Assembly: GCF_001184025.1 (NCBI RefSeq)
Contig: NZ_BBYG01000010.1
Location: 124,001 to 188,000, forward strand
Source: Streptomyces maremycinicus
GTDB lineage: Bacteria > Actinomycetota > Actinomycetes > Streptomycetales > Streptomycetaceae
Length of the DNA: 64,000 bases
Direction: 5' to 3'
Shown: positions 42,356-53,001 of the stretch, piece after piece
How positions within the stretch are numbered: the stretch's first letter is position 1
How the letters are laid out: each line of letters opens with the position of its first letter
Notes under the pieces: model-generated
What the model was told of the DNA's origin: nothing
Database searches by the model: none
Seen by the model: only the letters and a program-made list of their open reading frames with translations
Made by a program: the position numbers and the translations under genes

Positions 42356-44653
42356 ATGTCTCACCTCCGCGCACCCGCCGCACGCGCCGACCGCCGTGAG
42401 GGCGGGCGGCACGGGCGGCCGGTCGCCCGCCCCGCACCGGCGTCGGCCGAGACACACATACGGCCCCAGCTGCTGCGACTCGCCGTGCTCCCGCCGACCG
42501 CGGTCGCCCTCAGCGCCTGCGCGGTCGTCCTGTTCACCGTGCGCTCCACCGGAGTCCGGCCCGGTGTGACCCTGTGGGCGGTCCTGGCCGGTGCCGTCGC
42601 GGTGACCGGCGCCGGCATCGTGATCGCCGCCGTGGCCGCGGACCGCGCCGCCCGCTCGGTCAGCGACCGCGTCGCGGCCCTGCGCCGGGGCAGCGCGCGC
42701 GGTGAGGCCGAGCTGCGTGCCGTCGTCGAGGCGCTGCGGCGCGGCGAGGTCCCGCCCCGGCGTACCTCGCGCGGCGGACCGCCCGGCGACGCCGACGACT
42801 TCGAGCTGCTCGCCGCCGATCTGGCGCGGGCCCACGAGGGGGCCGTCACCGCCGTCGTCCAGGCCGCGCAGCTCTCCAGCCAGGCCGGCAGCGAGCAGAA
42901 GCTGGAGGTCTTCGTCAATCTCGCGCGGCGCCTTCAGTCCCTGGTGCACCGCGAGATCTCGATCCTCGACGAGCTGGAGAACGCGATCGAGGACCCCGAC
43001 CTCCTCAAGGGCCTCTTCCATGTCGACCACCTCGCCACCCGCATCCGGCGGCACGCCGAGAACCTCGCCGTGCTCGGCGGGGCCGTCTCCCGGCGGCAGT
43101 GGAGCAACCCGGTCTCCATGACCGAGGTGCTGCGCTCCGCCATCGCCGAGGTCGAGCAGTACGCGCGGGTCAAGCTCGTCCCGCCCATCGACGGCGAACT
43201 GCGCGGTCACGCCGTCGCCGACGTCATCCACCTGCTCGCCGAACTCGTGGAGAACGCCACGGTGTTCTCCGCCCCGCACACCCAGGTGCTGCTGCGCGCC
43301 AACCTCGTCACCTCCGGGCTCGCCGTCGAGGTCGAGGACCGCGGCCTCGGCATGCCCGTCGAGGAGCAGAGCAGGATGAACGCCCTCCTCGCCGACCCCG
43401 ACCAGGTCAATGTCGGCCGGCTGCTCGCCGACGGCCGCATCGGCCTGTTCGTGGTCTCCCAGCTCGCCCGGCGGCACGGCATCCGGGTCCGGCTCCAGAG
43501 CAACATCTACGGCGGCGTGCAGGCCGTCCTCGTGGTGCCGCAGGCGCTGCTGGGCTCCGCGCCCGGACTCCCCGGGGCGCAATCGCGAGGACCGGACACC
43601 GACGGCGCGGGCCTGCCCCTCGCGCCCGCCGCACCCCCCGCCCCGGCCGGCCCGGTACGGCCGCCCCTGCCGCCCGCCCCGCGGCACACCGCCGGGGCGG
43701 GCCTGCCGACGGGCTTCGCGCACCCGCAGGACGCATCGGAGGCGGGCGGCTCCCCGGTACGGTCCCCGGGACGGGACACCGACGGCGCCGGGCGGTCGTT
43801 CGGCCAGGCGCAGGCGCAGGCGCAGGCGCAGGCGCAGGGAGGTGCCGGGTCCCCCGGAACGTCGGGCGGCTCCCCGGAAGCACGGGGCCTCCCGGGCACG
43901 GGCCGGACCCCGTCCCCGTCCATGTCCCCGGCCCCGCCTCCGTCCAGGCCCCCGGCCCCGTCTCCCTCCCCGGCGCGGGACACGCCCGGCTCCGGGGCGC
44001 CGGTGGCCACCCCGTCCGCCCAGGGCCGCCCGAGCCGCTCCGGTCCCGCCCACGCCGCCGGGCAGGCCCCGCAGCGGCCGGGCGCGCCCGCGCCCCTGCC
44101 CGTCCGAGGCGCCCGTGCGGCCCGGCCCACCCCGGCCGAGGCCGTGCCCGGCATCAGGCCCGGCGACCGGCCCGTCGTCGAGGAGCACGCGGGCATCGCG
44201 CCCACCCCGCGCGTCGGCACGGTGCGCGGCACCATGGGCAAGCCCCAACTGCCCCGCCGCCGCGCCCAGGAGCACATCGTGCCCCAGCTGCGCGGCGGCC
44301 CGGCCCCGCGCCATGACTCCGAGCAGCCAGCCGGCCACGACCCCGGCCTGATGGCGGCCTTCCAGCGCGGCGTCGGCCTGGCCGAGGCCCAGCAGAGCAT
44401 CGAGGCGGACGCCCTGAACCCGGCGGCCGCCGGTGGTGACACCCCGGGCGAGGGCGCCGAGGGAGGCCGGCTCGTGCCGCTCCCCACCGGCGCCGACGCC
44501 GAGGCACGACCCCCGCATCCGTCCCGCATACCGCAGGCACGGCCCGCGCCCGCCGCCGTACCGCCCGAGGCGTACGGCGCGCGGGACGGGCAGGACCTGC
44601 CCGGTCCCGAACGATCCACCGCCCGGCACGACGGGAGCGCACCCGCCGGATGA
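42356..44653 (+). CDS. cvnA: Conservon sensor-kinase-like protein (CvnA)
   Basis: A 765-residue protein from ATG 42356, with GAGGA 5 nt ahead. One or two membrane segments (LSACAVVLFTVRS, TLWAVLAGAVAVTGAGIVIA, about residues 50-100) precede a helical region and an HATPase_c domain (LLAELVENATVFSAPHTQV, then EDRGLGMPVEEQ and LLADGRIGLFVVSQLARRHG) at about residues 265-385. The last 350 residues are Pro/Ala-rich and disordered, holding a CAGGCG tandem repeat that codes QAQAQAQAQ. CvnA proteins are kinase-like heads of Streptomyces conservons that work with B-D subunits. It overlaps the following gene region closely. Confidence 0.9.
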   Translation: MSHLRAPAARADRREGGRHGRPVARPAPASAETHIRPQLLRLAVLPPTAVALSACAVVLFTVRSTGVRPGVTLWAVLAGAVAVTGAGIVIAAVAADRAARSVSDRVAALRRGSARGEAELRAVVEALRRGEVPPRRTSRGGPPGDADDFELLAADLARAHEGAVTAVVQAAQLSSQAGSEQKLEVFVNLARRLQSLVHREISILDELENAIEDPDLLKGLFHVDHLATRIRRHAENLAVLGGAVSRRQWSNPVSMTEVLRSAIAEVEQYARVKLVPPIDGELRGHAVADVIHLLAELVENATVFSAPHTQVLLRANLVTSGLAVEVEDRGLGMPVEEQSRMNALLADPDQVNVGRLLADGRIGLFVVSQLARRHGIRVRLQSNIYGGVQAVLVVPQALLGSAPGLPGAQSRGPDTDGAGLPLAPAAPPAPAGPVRPPLPPAPRHTAGAGLPTGFAHPQDASEAGGSPVRSPGRDTDGAGRSFGQAQAQAQAQAQGGAGSPGTSGGSPEARGLPGTGRTPSPSMSPAPPPSRPPAPSPSPARDTPGSGAPVATPSAQGRPSRSGPAHAAGQAPQRPGAPAPLPVRGARAARPTPAEAVPGIRPGDRPVVEEHAGIAPTPRVGTVRGTMGKPQLPRRRAQEHIVPQLRGGPAPRHDSEQPAGHDPGLMAAFQRGVGLAEAQQSIEADALNPAAAGGDTPGEGAEGGRLVPLPTGADAEARPPHPSRIPQARPAPAAVPPEAYGARDGQDLPGPERSTARHDGSAPAG
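43805..43838 (+). repeat. CAGGCG tandem repeat inside cvnA
   Basis: Five full and one partial copies of CAGGCG (43805-43838) code Gln-Ala repeats in the disordered tail of the CvnA protein. Such hexamer arrays can change length by slipped-strand pairing without breaking the frame. Confidence 0.85.
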
Positions 44654-44716
44654 GCACGGTCACCCCCACCCCCAGCGCTCCCGCAGACCTTCGTACCCCC
44701 AAGGAGTCGATCCACC

Positions 44717-45151
44717 ATGGCGAGCGACGCGCCGACCGGCCAGGTATCCGATCTCGACTGGCTGATGAGCGGCCTCGTGCAGCGCGTACCGCACACCCTG
44801 AGCGCGGTGCTGCTCTCCTGCGACGGGCTGGTGAAGTCGGTCCACGGCCTGGACCCCGACAGCGCCGACCACATGGCCGCCCTCGCCTCCGGTCTGTACT
44901 CCCTCGGCCGGAGCGCCGGCGTCCGGTTCGGTGACGGCGGGGACGTGCGGCAGGTCGTCGTCGAACTCGACTCGACCCTGCTGTTCGTCACCACCGCCGG
45001 CTCCGGCGCCTGTCTCGCGGTGCTCGCCGGCCGGGAGGCCGACGCGGCCGTGCTCGGCTACGAGATGTCGATGCTGGTCAAGAGCGTCCGGCCGTATCTC
45101 ATGACCGCGCCCCGGCAGCACGCCGTCGAACCGTCGGTGATGGGGCCTTGA
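44717..45151 (+). CDS. cvnB: Conservon roadblock/LC7 protein (CvnB)
   Basis: A 144-residue protein from ATG 44717 with GGAG 9 nt ahead. Roadblock/LC7 pattern: DLDWLMSGLVQRVPHTLSAV, LLSCDGLVKSVHGLDPDSAD, then VVVELDSTLLFVTTAGSGAC. Roadblock proteins regulate small GTPases; here the partner is the GTPase-like CvnD encoded downstream. It lies between cvnA and cvnC, with cvnC starting inside its last codons. Confidence 0.92.
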   Translation: MASDAPTGQVSDLDWLMSGLVQRVPHTLSAVLLSCDGLVKSVHGLDPDSADHMAALASGLYSLGRSAGVRFGDGGDVRQVVVELDSTLLFVTTAGSGACLAVLAGREADAAVLGYEMSMLVKSVRPYLMTAPRQHAVEPSVMGP

Positions 45152-45525
45152 GCGTGGCGGCGGCCGGCGACGGTCCCTGGCTCGACGACGCGGCCGGGCG
45201 GCTGGTGCGCCCGTTCACGGTCAGCGGCGGCCGGACCAGGCCCAGCGTCGCCCTGGACCTGATGTCGCAGGTGATGGCCACCGGGGCGACCCCGCTCGGC
45301 TACCTCGGTCCCGAACACGCGACCGCGCTCCACCTGACCCGCGCTCCCGTCTCGGTGGCCGAGATCGCGGCCCATCTGAAGCTGCCGGCCGCGGTCACCA
45401 AGGTGCTGCTGTCGGACCTCCTCGACTGCGGGGCGCTGACCACCAAGCCCCCCGAGTTCCACCACAACCCCACCGACCGGGCCCTACTGGAGGCAGTGCT
45501 CGATGGACTACGACGACAGCTCTGA
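45148..45525 (+). CDS. cvnC: Conservon DUF742 protein (CvnC)
   Basis: A 125-residue protein with a winged-helix DUF742 fold: LVRPFTVSGGRTRPSVALDL, VSVAEIAAHLKLPAAVTKVL and LLDCGALTTKPPEF. TTG 45148 overlaps the cvnB stop; GTG 45154 is an alternative start. Its 3' end overlaps the start of cvnD by 23 bases. DUF742 proteins link sensor and GTPase in conservons. Confidence 0.9.
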   Translation: MSVAAAGDGPWLDDAAGRLVRPFTVSGGRTRPSVALDLMSQVMATGATPLGYLGPEHATALHLTRAPVSVAEIAAHLKLPAAVTKVLLSDLLDCGALTTKPPEFHHNPTDRALLEAVLDGLRRQL

Positions 45526-46135
45526 GTACGGCGCCCCCGACGGCGGCGGCTCGGATCCCTTTCCCACGGCGCTGAAGATCCTGGTCGCGGGCGGTTTCGG
45601 GGTCGGCAAGACGACCTTCGTCGGTGCCGTGAGCGAGATCGCGCCGCTCAGCACCGAGGAACTGCTCACCACGGTCAGTGCCGCGACCGACAACCTCGAC
45701 GGCATCGAGAACAAGGTCGAGACGACCGTCGCCATGGACTTCGGCCGCATCACCCTCGATCCGAACCACGTCCTCTACCTGTTCGGCACACCCGGCCAGG
45801 AACGGTTCTGGTTCATGTGGGACGAACTGTCCGAGGGCGCCCTCGGCGCGGTCATCCTCGCCGACACCCGCCGCCTCGAGGAGTGCTTCGCGGCCGTCGA
45901 CTTCTTCGAGGAACGCGGCCTCGCCTTCATCATCGCGATCAACGAGTTCGACGGCTCCCACCGCTACAAGCCCGAGGAGGTGCGCGCCGCCATCGACCTC
46001 GCCCCGGACGTCCCCGTCGTGCGCTGCGACGCCCGGATCTCCGCGTCCGGTGTCCAGACCCTGCTCACCCTCGTCAAACACCTCATCGCCCACGCACCGG
46101 CCGCACCCCAGCCGAGCCGCGGCGCCCACATGTGA
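45503..46135 (+). CDS. cvnD: Conservon GTPase-like protein (CvnD)
   Basis: A 210-residue protein from ATG 45503. P-loop GFGVGKTT (about residues 31-38), switch-like LFGTPGQERFWFMWDEL, and an INEFDGS where Ras-type proteins have NKxD. The set gives a G-protein-like switch, the output unit of conservons. The start overlaps the end of cvnC. The last residues are Pro/Ala-rich. Completes the A-B-C-D order. Confidence 0.92.
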   Translation: MDYDDSSEYGAPDGGGSDPFPTALKILVAGGFGVGKTTFVGAVSEIAPLSTEELLTTVSAATDNLDGIENKVETTVAMDFGRITLDPNHVLYLFGTPGQERFWFMWDELSEGALGAVILADTRRLEECFAAVDFFEERGLAFIIAINEFDGSHRYKPEEVRAAIDLAPDVPVVRCDARISASGVQTLLTLVKHLIAHAPAAPQPSRGAHM

Positions 46136-46196
46136 TCCCCGCAACCGACGCCCCGGAGCCGCATATGACGTACGTCCACAGCGACGGAACCCGGTC

Positions 46197-46769
46197 ATGA
46201 GCTACGACCCGCCGCGTCCGGCCGGTCGTCTGCTGCTCACCCCGGAGGACAGGGAAGCTCCCGCCCGTGCCCGCAGGCTGCGCCGACTCGGCCTCGGGGC
46301 ACAGCCGGAGCCCGCCCTGGACGCCTTCGCGGACCGCCTGGCCGAGGTGGCCTCGGCGCCGTACGCCATGGTCAACTTCCTCGACGAGGAACGGCAGTTC
46401 TTCGCCGGGCTGCACACCCCCGAGGGCGGCCGGGCCGCGCGCGGCGGCAAGCCCGAGGTGGGTCGCCGGCTGCCCCGCGACTACGGCTACTGTCCGCACG
46501 TCGTCGCGCGGCGCAAGGCGCTCGTGCTGGAGGACGTGGGGGACTACCCGCGCTTCGCGGGCAACCCCGTCGTCGACGAGTACGGCATCCGTTCCTACCT
46601 GGGCGCCCCGCTCATCGACACGAGCGGCATGGTGCTGGGCACCGTGTGCGTCGCCGACCTCACGCCCCGGCCCTGGGGGAAGGCCGGCCTGGAGACCATC
46701 AAGTCGACGGCCGCCGAGCTCGCCGGTCACCTTCAGCGACGGGAGACCGACGGGTTCCCGGCGCCGTGA
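46197..46769 (+). CDS. GAF-domain protein
   Basis: A 190-residue protein from ATG 46197, following cvnD by 61 bp. The GAF fold shows as YAMVNFLDEERQFFAGL, the CPHVVARRKALVLEDVGDYP region and IRSYLGAPLIDTSGMVLGTV. GAF domains bind small ligands or chromophores. In several conservons a GAF or cytochrome gene follows cvnD, so it is likely a sensory addition to this conservon. Confidence 0.85.
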   Translation: MSYDPPRPAGRLLLTPEDREAPARARRLRRLGLGAQPEPALDAFADRLAEVASAPYAMVNFLDEERQFFAGLHTPEGGRAARGGKPEVGRRLPRDYGYCPHVVARRKALVLEDVGDYPRFAGNPVVDEYGIRSYLGAPLIDTSGMVLGTVCVADLTPRPWGKAGLETIKSTAAELAGHLQRRETDGFPAP

Positions 46770-46779
46770 GGCACGCCGG

Positions 46780-47385
46780 TCAGGGGGCCCGCCAGATGTT
46801 GTCGAAGGCCGCGTCCTCGATGGACCGCCGCTGCCGTACCGCCTCGAGTTCCGCCACCGCGTCGCCGACCGCGGCCAGGACCGTCACGACCGTGTCATCC
46901 GGGAGGTCCGGGAAGCCGTCGGCGGGCTCCTCGCGCAGACCCACGGCGGCGGCCAGCGCGGTGAGGACGGGCTCCTCCGCCGCCCAGCGCCCGGTGGCCC
47001 GGTCCCGGGCCGGCGAGTCGAGCGGCGCGGTCCCCGCGGACCGGAACGGGAGCCGCCCGCGGCGCGGCCGCCCCACCAGTCCCTCCGCCTCGAACCGGGC
47101 GGAATAGGCGGCGGCCAGCCCGCTGCCGCGACGCCACAGCCAGTCCTCGACCGACTCGTAGGGCGCCGCCCGTACGAGTGACGCCGCCGCCTCCGTCAGG
47201 AGATGGTCGTCCGACGCCGTCGCGGGGCCGGGCACGAGGAGATCGCCGTCGAGGGCGACCGCTCCCGTCCCGACGAGATCGATCACCTCGGCGCCCGCGA
47301 GGGCGAGCGACAGTTCGCCCTGCCCCACCGGGCGCACGGGCACCACGTCCATCGCGACGAGCATCAGGTCCCGTGCTGTGGTCAT
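46780..47385 (-). CDS. GPP34 (GOLPH3-like) family protein
   Basis: A 201-residue protein from ATG 47385. The GPP34 pattern is present: [20 protein letters not shown], then [20 protein letters not shown] and the C-terminal [20 protein letters not shown]34 proteins bind phosphoinositides in eukaryotes; in actinobacteria their role is unknown. It runs convergent to the GAF gene, leaving an 11-bp gap. Confidence 0.8.
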   Translation of the reverse strand: MTTARDLMLVAMDVVPVRPVGQGELSLALAGAEVIDLVGTGAVALDGDLLVPGPATASDDHLLTEAAASLVRAAPYESVEDWLWRRGSGLAAAYSARFEAEGLVGRPRRGRLPFRSAGTAPLDSPARDRATGRWAAEEPVLTALAAAVGLREEPADGFPDLPDDTVVTVLAAVGDAVAELEAVRQRRSIEDAAFDNIWRAP

Positions 47386-47639
47386 CGGACACTCCACGTC
47401 AGTCGGCCGGCCTTGCCAGGGTTGCGGTCCAGGGTGGCACGCCCCACCGTGGTGTGCGGGAAGCCGGTCCGGGCGAGCCGAGCCACCCGTGTGAAGCACA
47501 GCTGTGGCGGCGCTTAAGAAAAGCTCGATGGACCGGGCCGGGTGAAGTGCGGCAGATTGCTGGGCGAATCCACATGTCTTCCCGGATGCGGGGCCCTTCG
47601 GGCTGCTCGCGCCCGGGCCCTCACCACAGGAGCCGTAGC

Positions 47640-48668
47640 GTGAAGGCGCTGGTCAAGGAGAAGGCGGAGCCCGGGCTGTGGCTCGCGGACGTCCCCGAGC
47701 CGGCCGTGGGGCCCGGCGACGTGCTGATCAGGGTGCTGCGCACGGGTATCTGCGGCACCGACCTGCACATCCGGGCCTGGGACGGATGGGCCCAGCAGAC
47801 GATCAGCACCCCGCTCGTCCTCGGGCACGAGTTCGTCGGCGAGGTCGTCGACACCGGGCGCGACGTCGCCGACATCCAGGCGGGGGACCTCGTCAGCGGC
47901 GAGGGGCACCTCGTCTGCGGCAAGTGCCGCAACTGTCTGGCCGGGCGCCGCCATCTGTGCCGGGCCACCGTCGGGCTCGGCGTCGGCCGCGACGGCGCGT
48001 TCGCGGAGTACGTCGCGCTGCCCGCGTCCAACGTGTGGGTGCACCGGGTGCCGGTGGACCTCGACATCGCCGCGATCTTCGACCCGTTCGGCAACGCCGT
48101 GCACACCGCGCTGTCCTTCCCGCTGGTCGGCGAGGACGTCCTGATCACCGGCGCCGGACCGATCGGGCTGATGGCCGCCGCCGTCGCCCGGCACGCGGGC
48201 GCCCGCAACGTCGTCGTCACCGATGTCAGCGAGGAGCGGCTCGAGCTGGCCCGCAAGATCGGGGCGAGTCTCGCGCTGAACGTGTCGCAGGCGTCCATCG
48301 CCGACGGACAGCGTGAGCTGGGGCTGCGCGAGGGCTTCGACATCGGTCTGGAGATGTCCGGCCGGCCCGCGGCGCTGCGCGACATGATCACCAACATGAC
48401 CCACGGCGGCCGGATCGCGATGCTGGGACTGCCCGCCGAGGAGTTCCCCGTCGACTGGGCCCGGATCGTCACCTCGATGATCACCATCAAGGGCATCTAC
48501 GGCCGTGAGATGTACGAGACCTGGTACGCGATGTCGGTGCTGCTGGAGGGCGGCCTCGACCTCGCCCCCGTGATCACCGGCCGGTACGGCCACCGCGACT
48601 TCGAGGCGGCCTTCGCCGACGCGGCGAGCGGCCGGGGCGGCAAGGTCATCCTCGACTGGACCGCGTAG
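47640..48668 (+). CDS. tdh: L-threonine 3-dehydrogenase
   Basis: A 342-residue protein from GTG 47640 with GGAG upstream. Zinc-dependent medium-chain dehydrogenase: catalytic zinc Cys38 in GICGTDLHI and GHE at 62-64; structural zinc cysteines C93, C96, C99 and C107 in CGKCRNC; Rossmann [13 protein letters not shown] (about residues 170-182). It oxidises threonine to 2-amino-3-ketobutyrate with NAD+. The product is the substrate of the next gene, kbl, 95 bp downstream. Confidence 0.95.
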   Translation: MKALVKEKAEPGLWLADVPEPAVGPGDVLIRVLRTGICGTDLHIRAWDGWAQQTISTPLVLGHEFVGEVVDTGRDVADIQAGDLVSGEGHLVCGKCRNCLAGRRHLCRATVGLGVGRDGAFAEYVALPASNVWVHRVPVDLDIAAIFDPFGNAVHTALSFPLVGEDVLITGAGPIGLMAAAVARHAGARNVVVTDVSEERLELARKIGASLALNVSQASIADGQRELGLREGFDIGLEMSGRPAALRDMITNMTHGGRIAMLGLPAEEFPVDWARIVTSMITIKGIYGREMYETWYAMSVLLEGGLDLAPVITGRYGHRDFEAAFADAASGRGGKVILDWTA

Positions 48669-48763
48669 GACACCCGCGATTCCCGCGTTCCTGCGGGGCC
48701 TGCGTCCTCGGTGTCCTCTCCTTCCGTGTTCTCCGCGTTTCCGCGTTTCCAAGGAGCTTCCTG

Positions 48764-49963
<1,200 letters not shown>

Positions 49964-49988
49964 GCCGCGCGGGATCCGGGCGAGGCGG

Positions 49989-50111
49989 TCCCGTCCCGGG
50001 CCGGAGGTGTCCGGTCCCGGTCGGAGGTGCGCCGTCCGGCGCGGAAGTGATCCGGTCCGGGTCGGTAGTGATCCGGTCCTGGGTCGGAAGTGGTCCGGTC
50101 CCGGGCCGGAA
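49989..50111. repeat. Degenerate 22-bp tandem repeat after kbl
   Basis: About five imperfect copies of a 20-22-bp unit (approximately GATCCGGTCCGGGTCGGTAG) run between kbl and the LysR gene. Copies diverge at several positions. No coding or hairpin function is evident. Confidence 0.6.
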
Positions 50112-50193
50112 GCCTTCGAGTCCCGGGACCGGAGGTTTTCCGGGGCGGCCCGGGGCGGTCCGGAGGACGCGGACATATTGCGATAATCGATCC

Positions 50194-51096
50194 ATGATCG
50201 AAGCGCGGCGGCTCCACATCCTTCGTGCGGTGGCCGACCACCGCACGGTGACCGCGGCTGCCGCCGCGCTGTACCTCACCCCGTCCGCCGTCTCCCAGCA
50301 GCTGACGGCGTTGGAGCAGGAGACCGGCCACCGGCTGGTCGAGCGCGGCGCCAAGGGCGTACGGCTCACCCCGGCCGGCGAGATCCTGCTCGCCCACACC
50401 AACGCCGTCCTCGCCCAGCTGGAGCGTGCCGAGGCGGAACTGGCCGCCTACAGCTCCGGTGCGGCCGGCACGGTCACGGTCGCCGCCTTCGCGACGGGGA
50501 TCGCCCTGGTCGTGGCGCCCGCGCTGGCCCGGCTCGCCGATACGGCCCCGGGGATCCGGATCCGCGTCCAGGACGCCGAGGGCGACGCCAGCCTGCCGAT
50601 GGTGCTCGACCGGCAGGTCGACGTGGCGGTGGCCGTCGAGTACCGCGGGGCCCCGGCCGCCGACGATCCGAGGCTCGCCCACGTCTCGCTCTACGCCGAG
50701 CCCTTCGACGCGGTCGTCCCGGTCGGCCACCGGCTGGCCGACGCCCCCGAGGTGCCGCTCGCCGAACTGGCCAAGGACCCCTGGATCGGCCCCTACCCGG
50801 GCAACCCCTGCCATGACGTGGTCGTCCTGGCCTGCGAGAACGCCGGTTTCCAGCCTCGCCTGGAGCATTCCTCGGACGACTTCCGCGCGGTCGTCGCACT
50901 GGCCTCGGCCGACGCGGGCGTCGCGCTCGTCCCACGTTCGGCGCTGCGCGGGATGGACCTCACGGGGGTGGTCGTACGGCCCGTCGACGGGGTGGCCCCC
51001 ACCCGCAGGGTCTTCGCGGCCGTCCGCCGGGGAGCGGAGGCGCATCCACTGATCCGGCCGGTGCTGGAGGCACTCGGCGAGGCCGCCCGGGTGTGA
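50194..51096 (+). CDS. LysR-family regulator
   Basis: A 300-residue protein from ATG 50194. HTH: HILRAVADHRTVTAAAAALY with SPSAVSQQLTALE following (residues about 8-60). The remaining part is a LysR substrate-binding domain (residues about 90-295). Immediately upstream is CATATTGCGATAATCGATCC, AT-rich for the region and containing a plausible -10 (GATAAT). It is downstream of tdh-kbl and may control them; not shown. Confidence 0.9.
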   Translation: MIEARRLHILRAVADHRTVTAAAAALYLTPSAVSQQLTALEQETGHRLVERGAKGVRLTPAGEILLAHTNAVLAQLERAEAELAAYSSGAAGTVTVAAFATGIALVVAPALARLADTAPGIRIRVQDAEGDASLPMVLDRQVDVAVAVEYRGAPAADDPRLAHVSLYAEPFDAVVPVGHRLADAPEVPLAELAKDPWIGPYPGNPCHDVVVLACENAGFQPRLEHSSDDFRAVVALASADAGVALVPRSALRGMDLTGVVVRPVDGVAPTRRVFAAVRRGAEAHPLIRPVLEALGEAARV

Positions 51097-51123
51097 GCCT
51101 TCCGTAACCCCGTTGTCTCATTT

Positions 51124-51140
51124 CCGGGATAGCTTCCCGG
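51124..51140. promoter_or_regulatory. Inverted repeat before the XRE-cupin gene
   Basis: CCGGGA-TAGCT-TCCCGG, a 6-bp-arm palindrome, ends three bases before ATG 51143. The centre contains TAGCT, possible -10 material, so binding would block transcription. It is a likely operator for the XRE regulator encoded next. Confidence 0.5.
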
Positions 51141-51142
51141 AT

Positions 51143-51739
51143 ATGGGAAACGGAACACGTGGTGCGGGGACGGCGGCGCCGCCGGACCCCGTCGATGTGC
51201 GGATCGCCGGCCGGCTGGCCGCGCTGCGGGCCGAACGCGGTTGGTCGCTGGAGGAGTTGGCGGAACGCAGCGGGGTGAGCCGGTCCACCCTGTCGCGGGC
51301 CGAGCGGGCGGAGACCAGTGTGACCGCCGCACTGCTGAACCGTCTCTGCCATGTCTACGGGCGGACCATGTCCCGGCTGCTCGGCGAGGTGGAGGCGGAG
51401 CCCGCGCCGCTGGTGCGCGCCGACGAGCAGCTCGTCTGGGAGGACCGGGCCTCCGGATTCGTCCGGCGCTCCGTGTCGCCGCCGCACCCCGCGCTGCGCG
51501 GCGAACTGGTCGAGGGGCGGCTCGCGGTGGGCGCCGACATCGCCTACGACCGGCCGCCGGTGACCGGCCTGGAACAGCACATCTGGGTGCTGGAGGGCGC
51601 CCTGGAGGTGACGGCCGAGGACACCGGGCACCAGCTCCGTGCCGGGGACTGTCTGCGCCTGCGCGTGTGGGGCCCCACCCAGTTCCGGTGCGTGGGCGAC
51701 GACGACGTGCGGTACGTGCTGGCGGTGGTGCTGCCATGA
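51143..51739 (+). CDS. XRE regulator with C-terminal cupin domain
   Basis: A 198-residue protein from ATG 51143. XRE HTH: LAALRAERGWSLEELAERSG with SRSTLSRAERAETS (residues about 18-70); cupin domain IWVLEGALEVTAEDTGHQLR and AGDCLRLRVWGPTQF (about 135-195). Such proteins sense a small ligand via the cupin. No strong ribosome site precedes the ATG, suggesting a leaderless or near-leaderless transcript. The GNAT gene overlaps its stop (ATGA). Confidence 0.88.
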   Translation: MGNGTRGAGTAAPPDPVDVRIAGRLAALRAERGWSLEELAERSGVSRSTLSRAERAETSVTAALLNRLCHVYGRTMSRLLGEVEAEPAPLVRADEQLVWEDRASGFVRRSVSPPHPALRGELVEGRLAVGADIAYDRPPVTGLEQHIWVLEGALEVTAEDTGHQLRAGDCLRLRVWGPTQFRCVGDDDVRYVLAVVLP

Positions 51740-52257
51740 CCGTCACCCGGCTCGACGCCCCCCGACTGCGCGCCCGCGCGGCGGAGTTGGCCGACCTGCT
51801 GATCGACACGGTGGACGACGGCGCCTCGGTCGGCTTTCTCGCCCCGCTCGACCGGGCGGCGGCCGAGGCCTGGTGGAGGGAGCGCGCGGAGGGCGTGGCC
51901 GCCGGGCGGCTCGCGGTCTGGACGGCGGCGGACGGGGACCGTGTCGTCGGCACCGTCGGTCTGGCCTTCGCCGACAAGCCCAACAGCCGCCACCGTGCCG
52001 AACTCGTCAAGCTGATGGTCCACCGGGACGCCCGCGGGAAGGGCCTCGGCCGCGCCCTCCTGGCCGCCGCCGAGGAGAGCGCCGCGGCGGCCGGTGTCAC
52101 CCTGCTGCACCTGGACACCGAGACCGACAGCCCCGCCGAGCACCTGTACCGCACCGCCGGGTGGACCAGGGCCGGGGTGATCCCGGACTACGCGGCCGAC
52201 CCGGCCGGGGTGCTGCGTCCCACCACCCTGTACTACAAGCACGTCGCCGTGGGGTGA
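51736..52257 (+). CDS. GNAT-family acetyltransferase
   Basis: A 173-residue protein from ATG 51736, overlapping the XRE-cupin stop by four bases. GNAT motif A: VKLMVHRDARGKGLGRALLA, with LHLDTETDSPAEHLYRTAGW (motif B). Likely N-acetylates an amine in the same pathway that the cupin regulator senses; the substrate is unknown. Confidence 0.88.
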   Translation: MTVTRLDAPRLRARAAELADLLIDTVDDGASVGFLAPLDRAAAEAWWRERAEGVAAGRLAVWTAADGDRVVGTVGLAFADKPNSRHRAELVKLMVHRDARGKGLGRALLAAAEESAAAAGVTLLHLDTETDSPAEHLYRTAGWTRAGVIPDYAADPAGVLRPTTLYYKHVAVG

Positions 52258-52287
52258 CTGTCAGTGGCAGCGGCTACGGTGCGGAGC

Positions 52288-52647
52288 ATGCCGGACGCCG
52301 AAGACGTACGCCGTATCGCCCTGTCCCTGCCGGACACCACGGAGAAGATCTCCTGGAACATGCCCACCTTCCGGGTCGCGGGGAAGATGTTCGCCACGCT
52401 GCCCGAGGAGGAGACCTCCCTCGCCGTGCGCTGCCCCAAGGAGGAGCGCGACGAACTGGTGCTCGCCGAGCCCGGGAAGTTCTGGATCGCCGACCACGAG
52501 GCGCAGTTCGCCTGGGTGCGGGCCCGCCTCGCCGCCCTGGAGGACGAGGACGAGCTGCGCGACATCCTCGCCGACTCCTGGCGGCAGGCGGCGCCGCCGC
52601 GCCTGCTCGACGCGTACCCGGAACTCGGCGCGGGCCCGGGGGACTGA
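52288..52647 (+). CDS. MmcQ/YjbR-family protein
   Basis: A 119-residue protein. ATG 52288 is preferred; GTG 52264 is an in-frame alternative. It shows the MmcQ/YjbR fold pattern: ALSLPDTTEKISWNMPTFRV, KMFATLPEEETSLAVRCP and EPGKFWIADHEAQFAWVRAR. These small proteins may bind DNA; the family role is unsettled. Confidence 0.8.
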   Translation: MPDAEDVRRIALSLPDTTEKISWNMPTFRVAGKMFATLPEEETSLAVRCPKEERDELVLAEPGKFWIADHEAQFAWVRARLAALEDEDELRDILADSWRQAAPPRLLDAYPELGAGPGD

Positions 52648-52755
52648 CGGCGGCCGACGGCCCGGGCGCGGGAAACGGGTGCGCGACCATCGACCCGAGT
52701 GCGGTATGGTTTCCATGCGTGTTCGGCCAGGGGAAACCCCAGGTCAGACGGGCAA

Positions 52756-52832
<77 letters not shown>

Positions 52833-52848
52833 GCTTCATCGCAGGTCG

Positions 52849-52884
52849 GAAGGTCGTTTCCACGAAATCGTGGAAGCGGCCTTC
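52849..52884 (+). terminator. Terminator after tRNA-Pro
   Basis: Hairpin with arms GAAGGTCG-TTTCCACGA and TCGTGGAA-G-CGGCCTTC around an AA turn, just 16 bp after the tRNA. One or two G-U pairs are included. Downstream TTTCC gives a weak T-tract. Confidence 0.7.
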
Positions 52885-52892
52885 ATCGTTTC

Positions 52893-52940
52893 CCGCCCGG
52901 CCACGACCGCTGTGAGCCGCCCGGCCACGACCGCTGTGAG
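52893..52940. repeat. 24-bp perfect tandem duplication
   Basis: CCGCCCGGCCACGACCGCTG plus TGAG occurs twice without a gap (52893-52916 and 52917-52940). It is downstream of the tRNA terminator. No function is apparent. Confidence 0.8.
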
Positions 52941-53001
52941 TCGGCGGACCACCTGGCGATTCATCCACCGCGTCCGTCGCCCGCCGTCCTGACCGCCCCG
53001 C

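Noticed and set aside
43805..43838. Hexamer array as a CRISPR-like repeat
   Set aside because: There are no spacers; it is an in-frame Gln-Ala coding repeat.
46164..46199. 11-codon frame between cvnD and the GAF gene
   Set aside because: Too short and without a ribosome site at proper distance.
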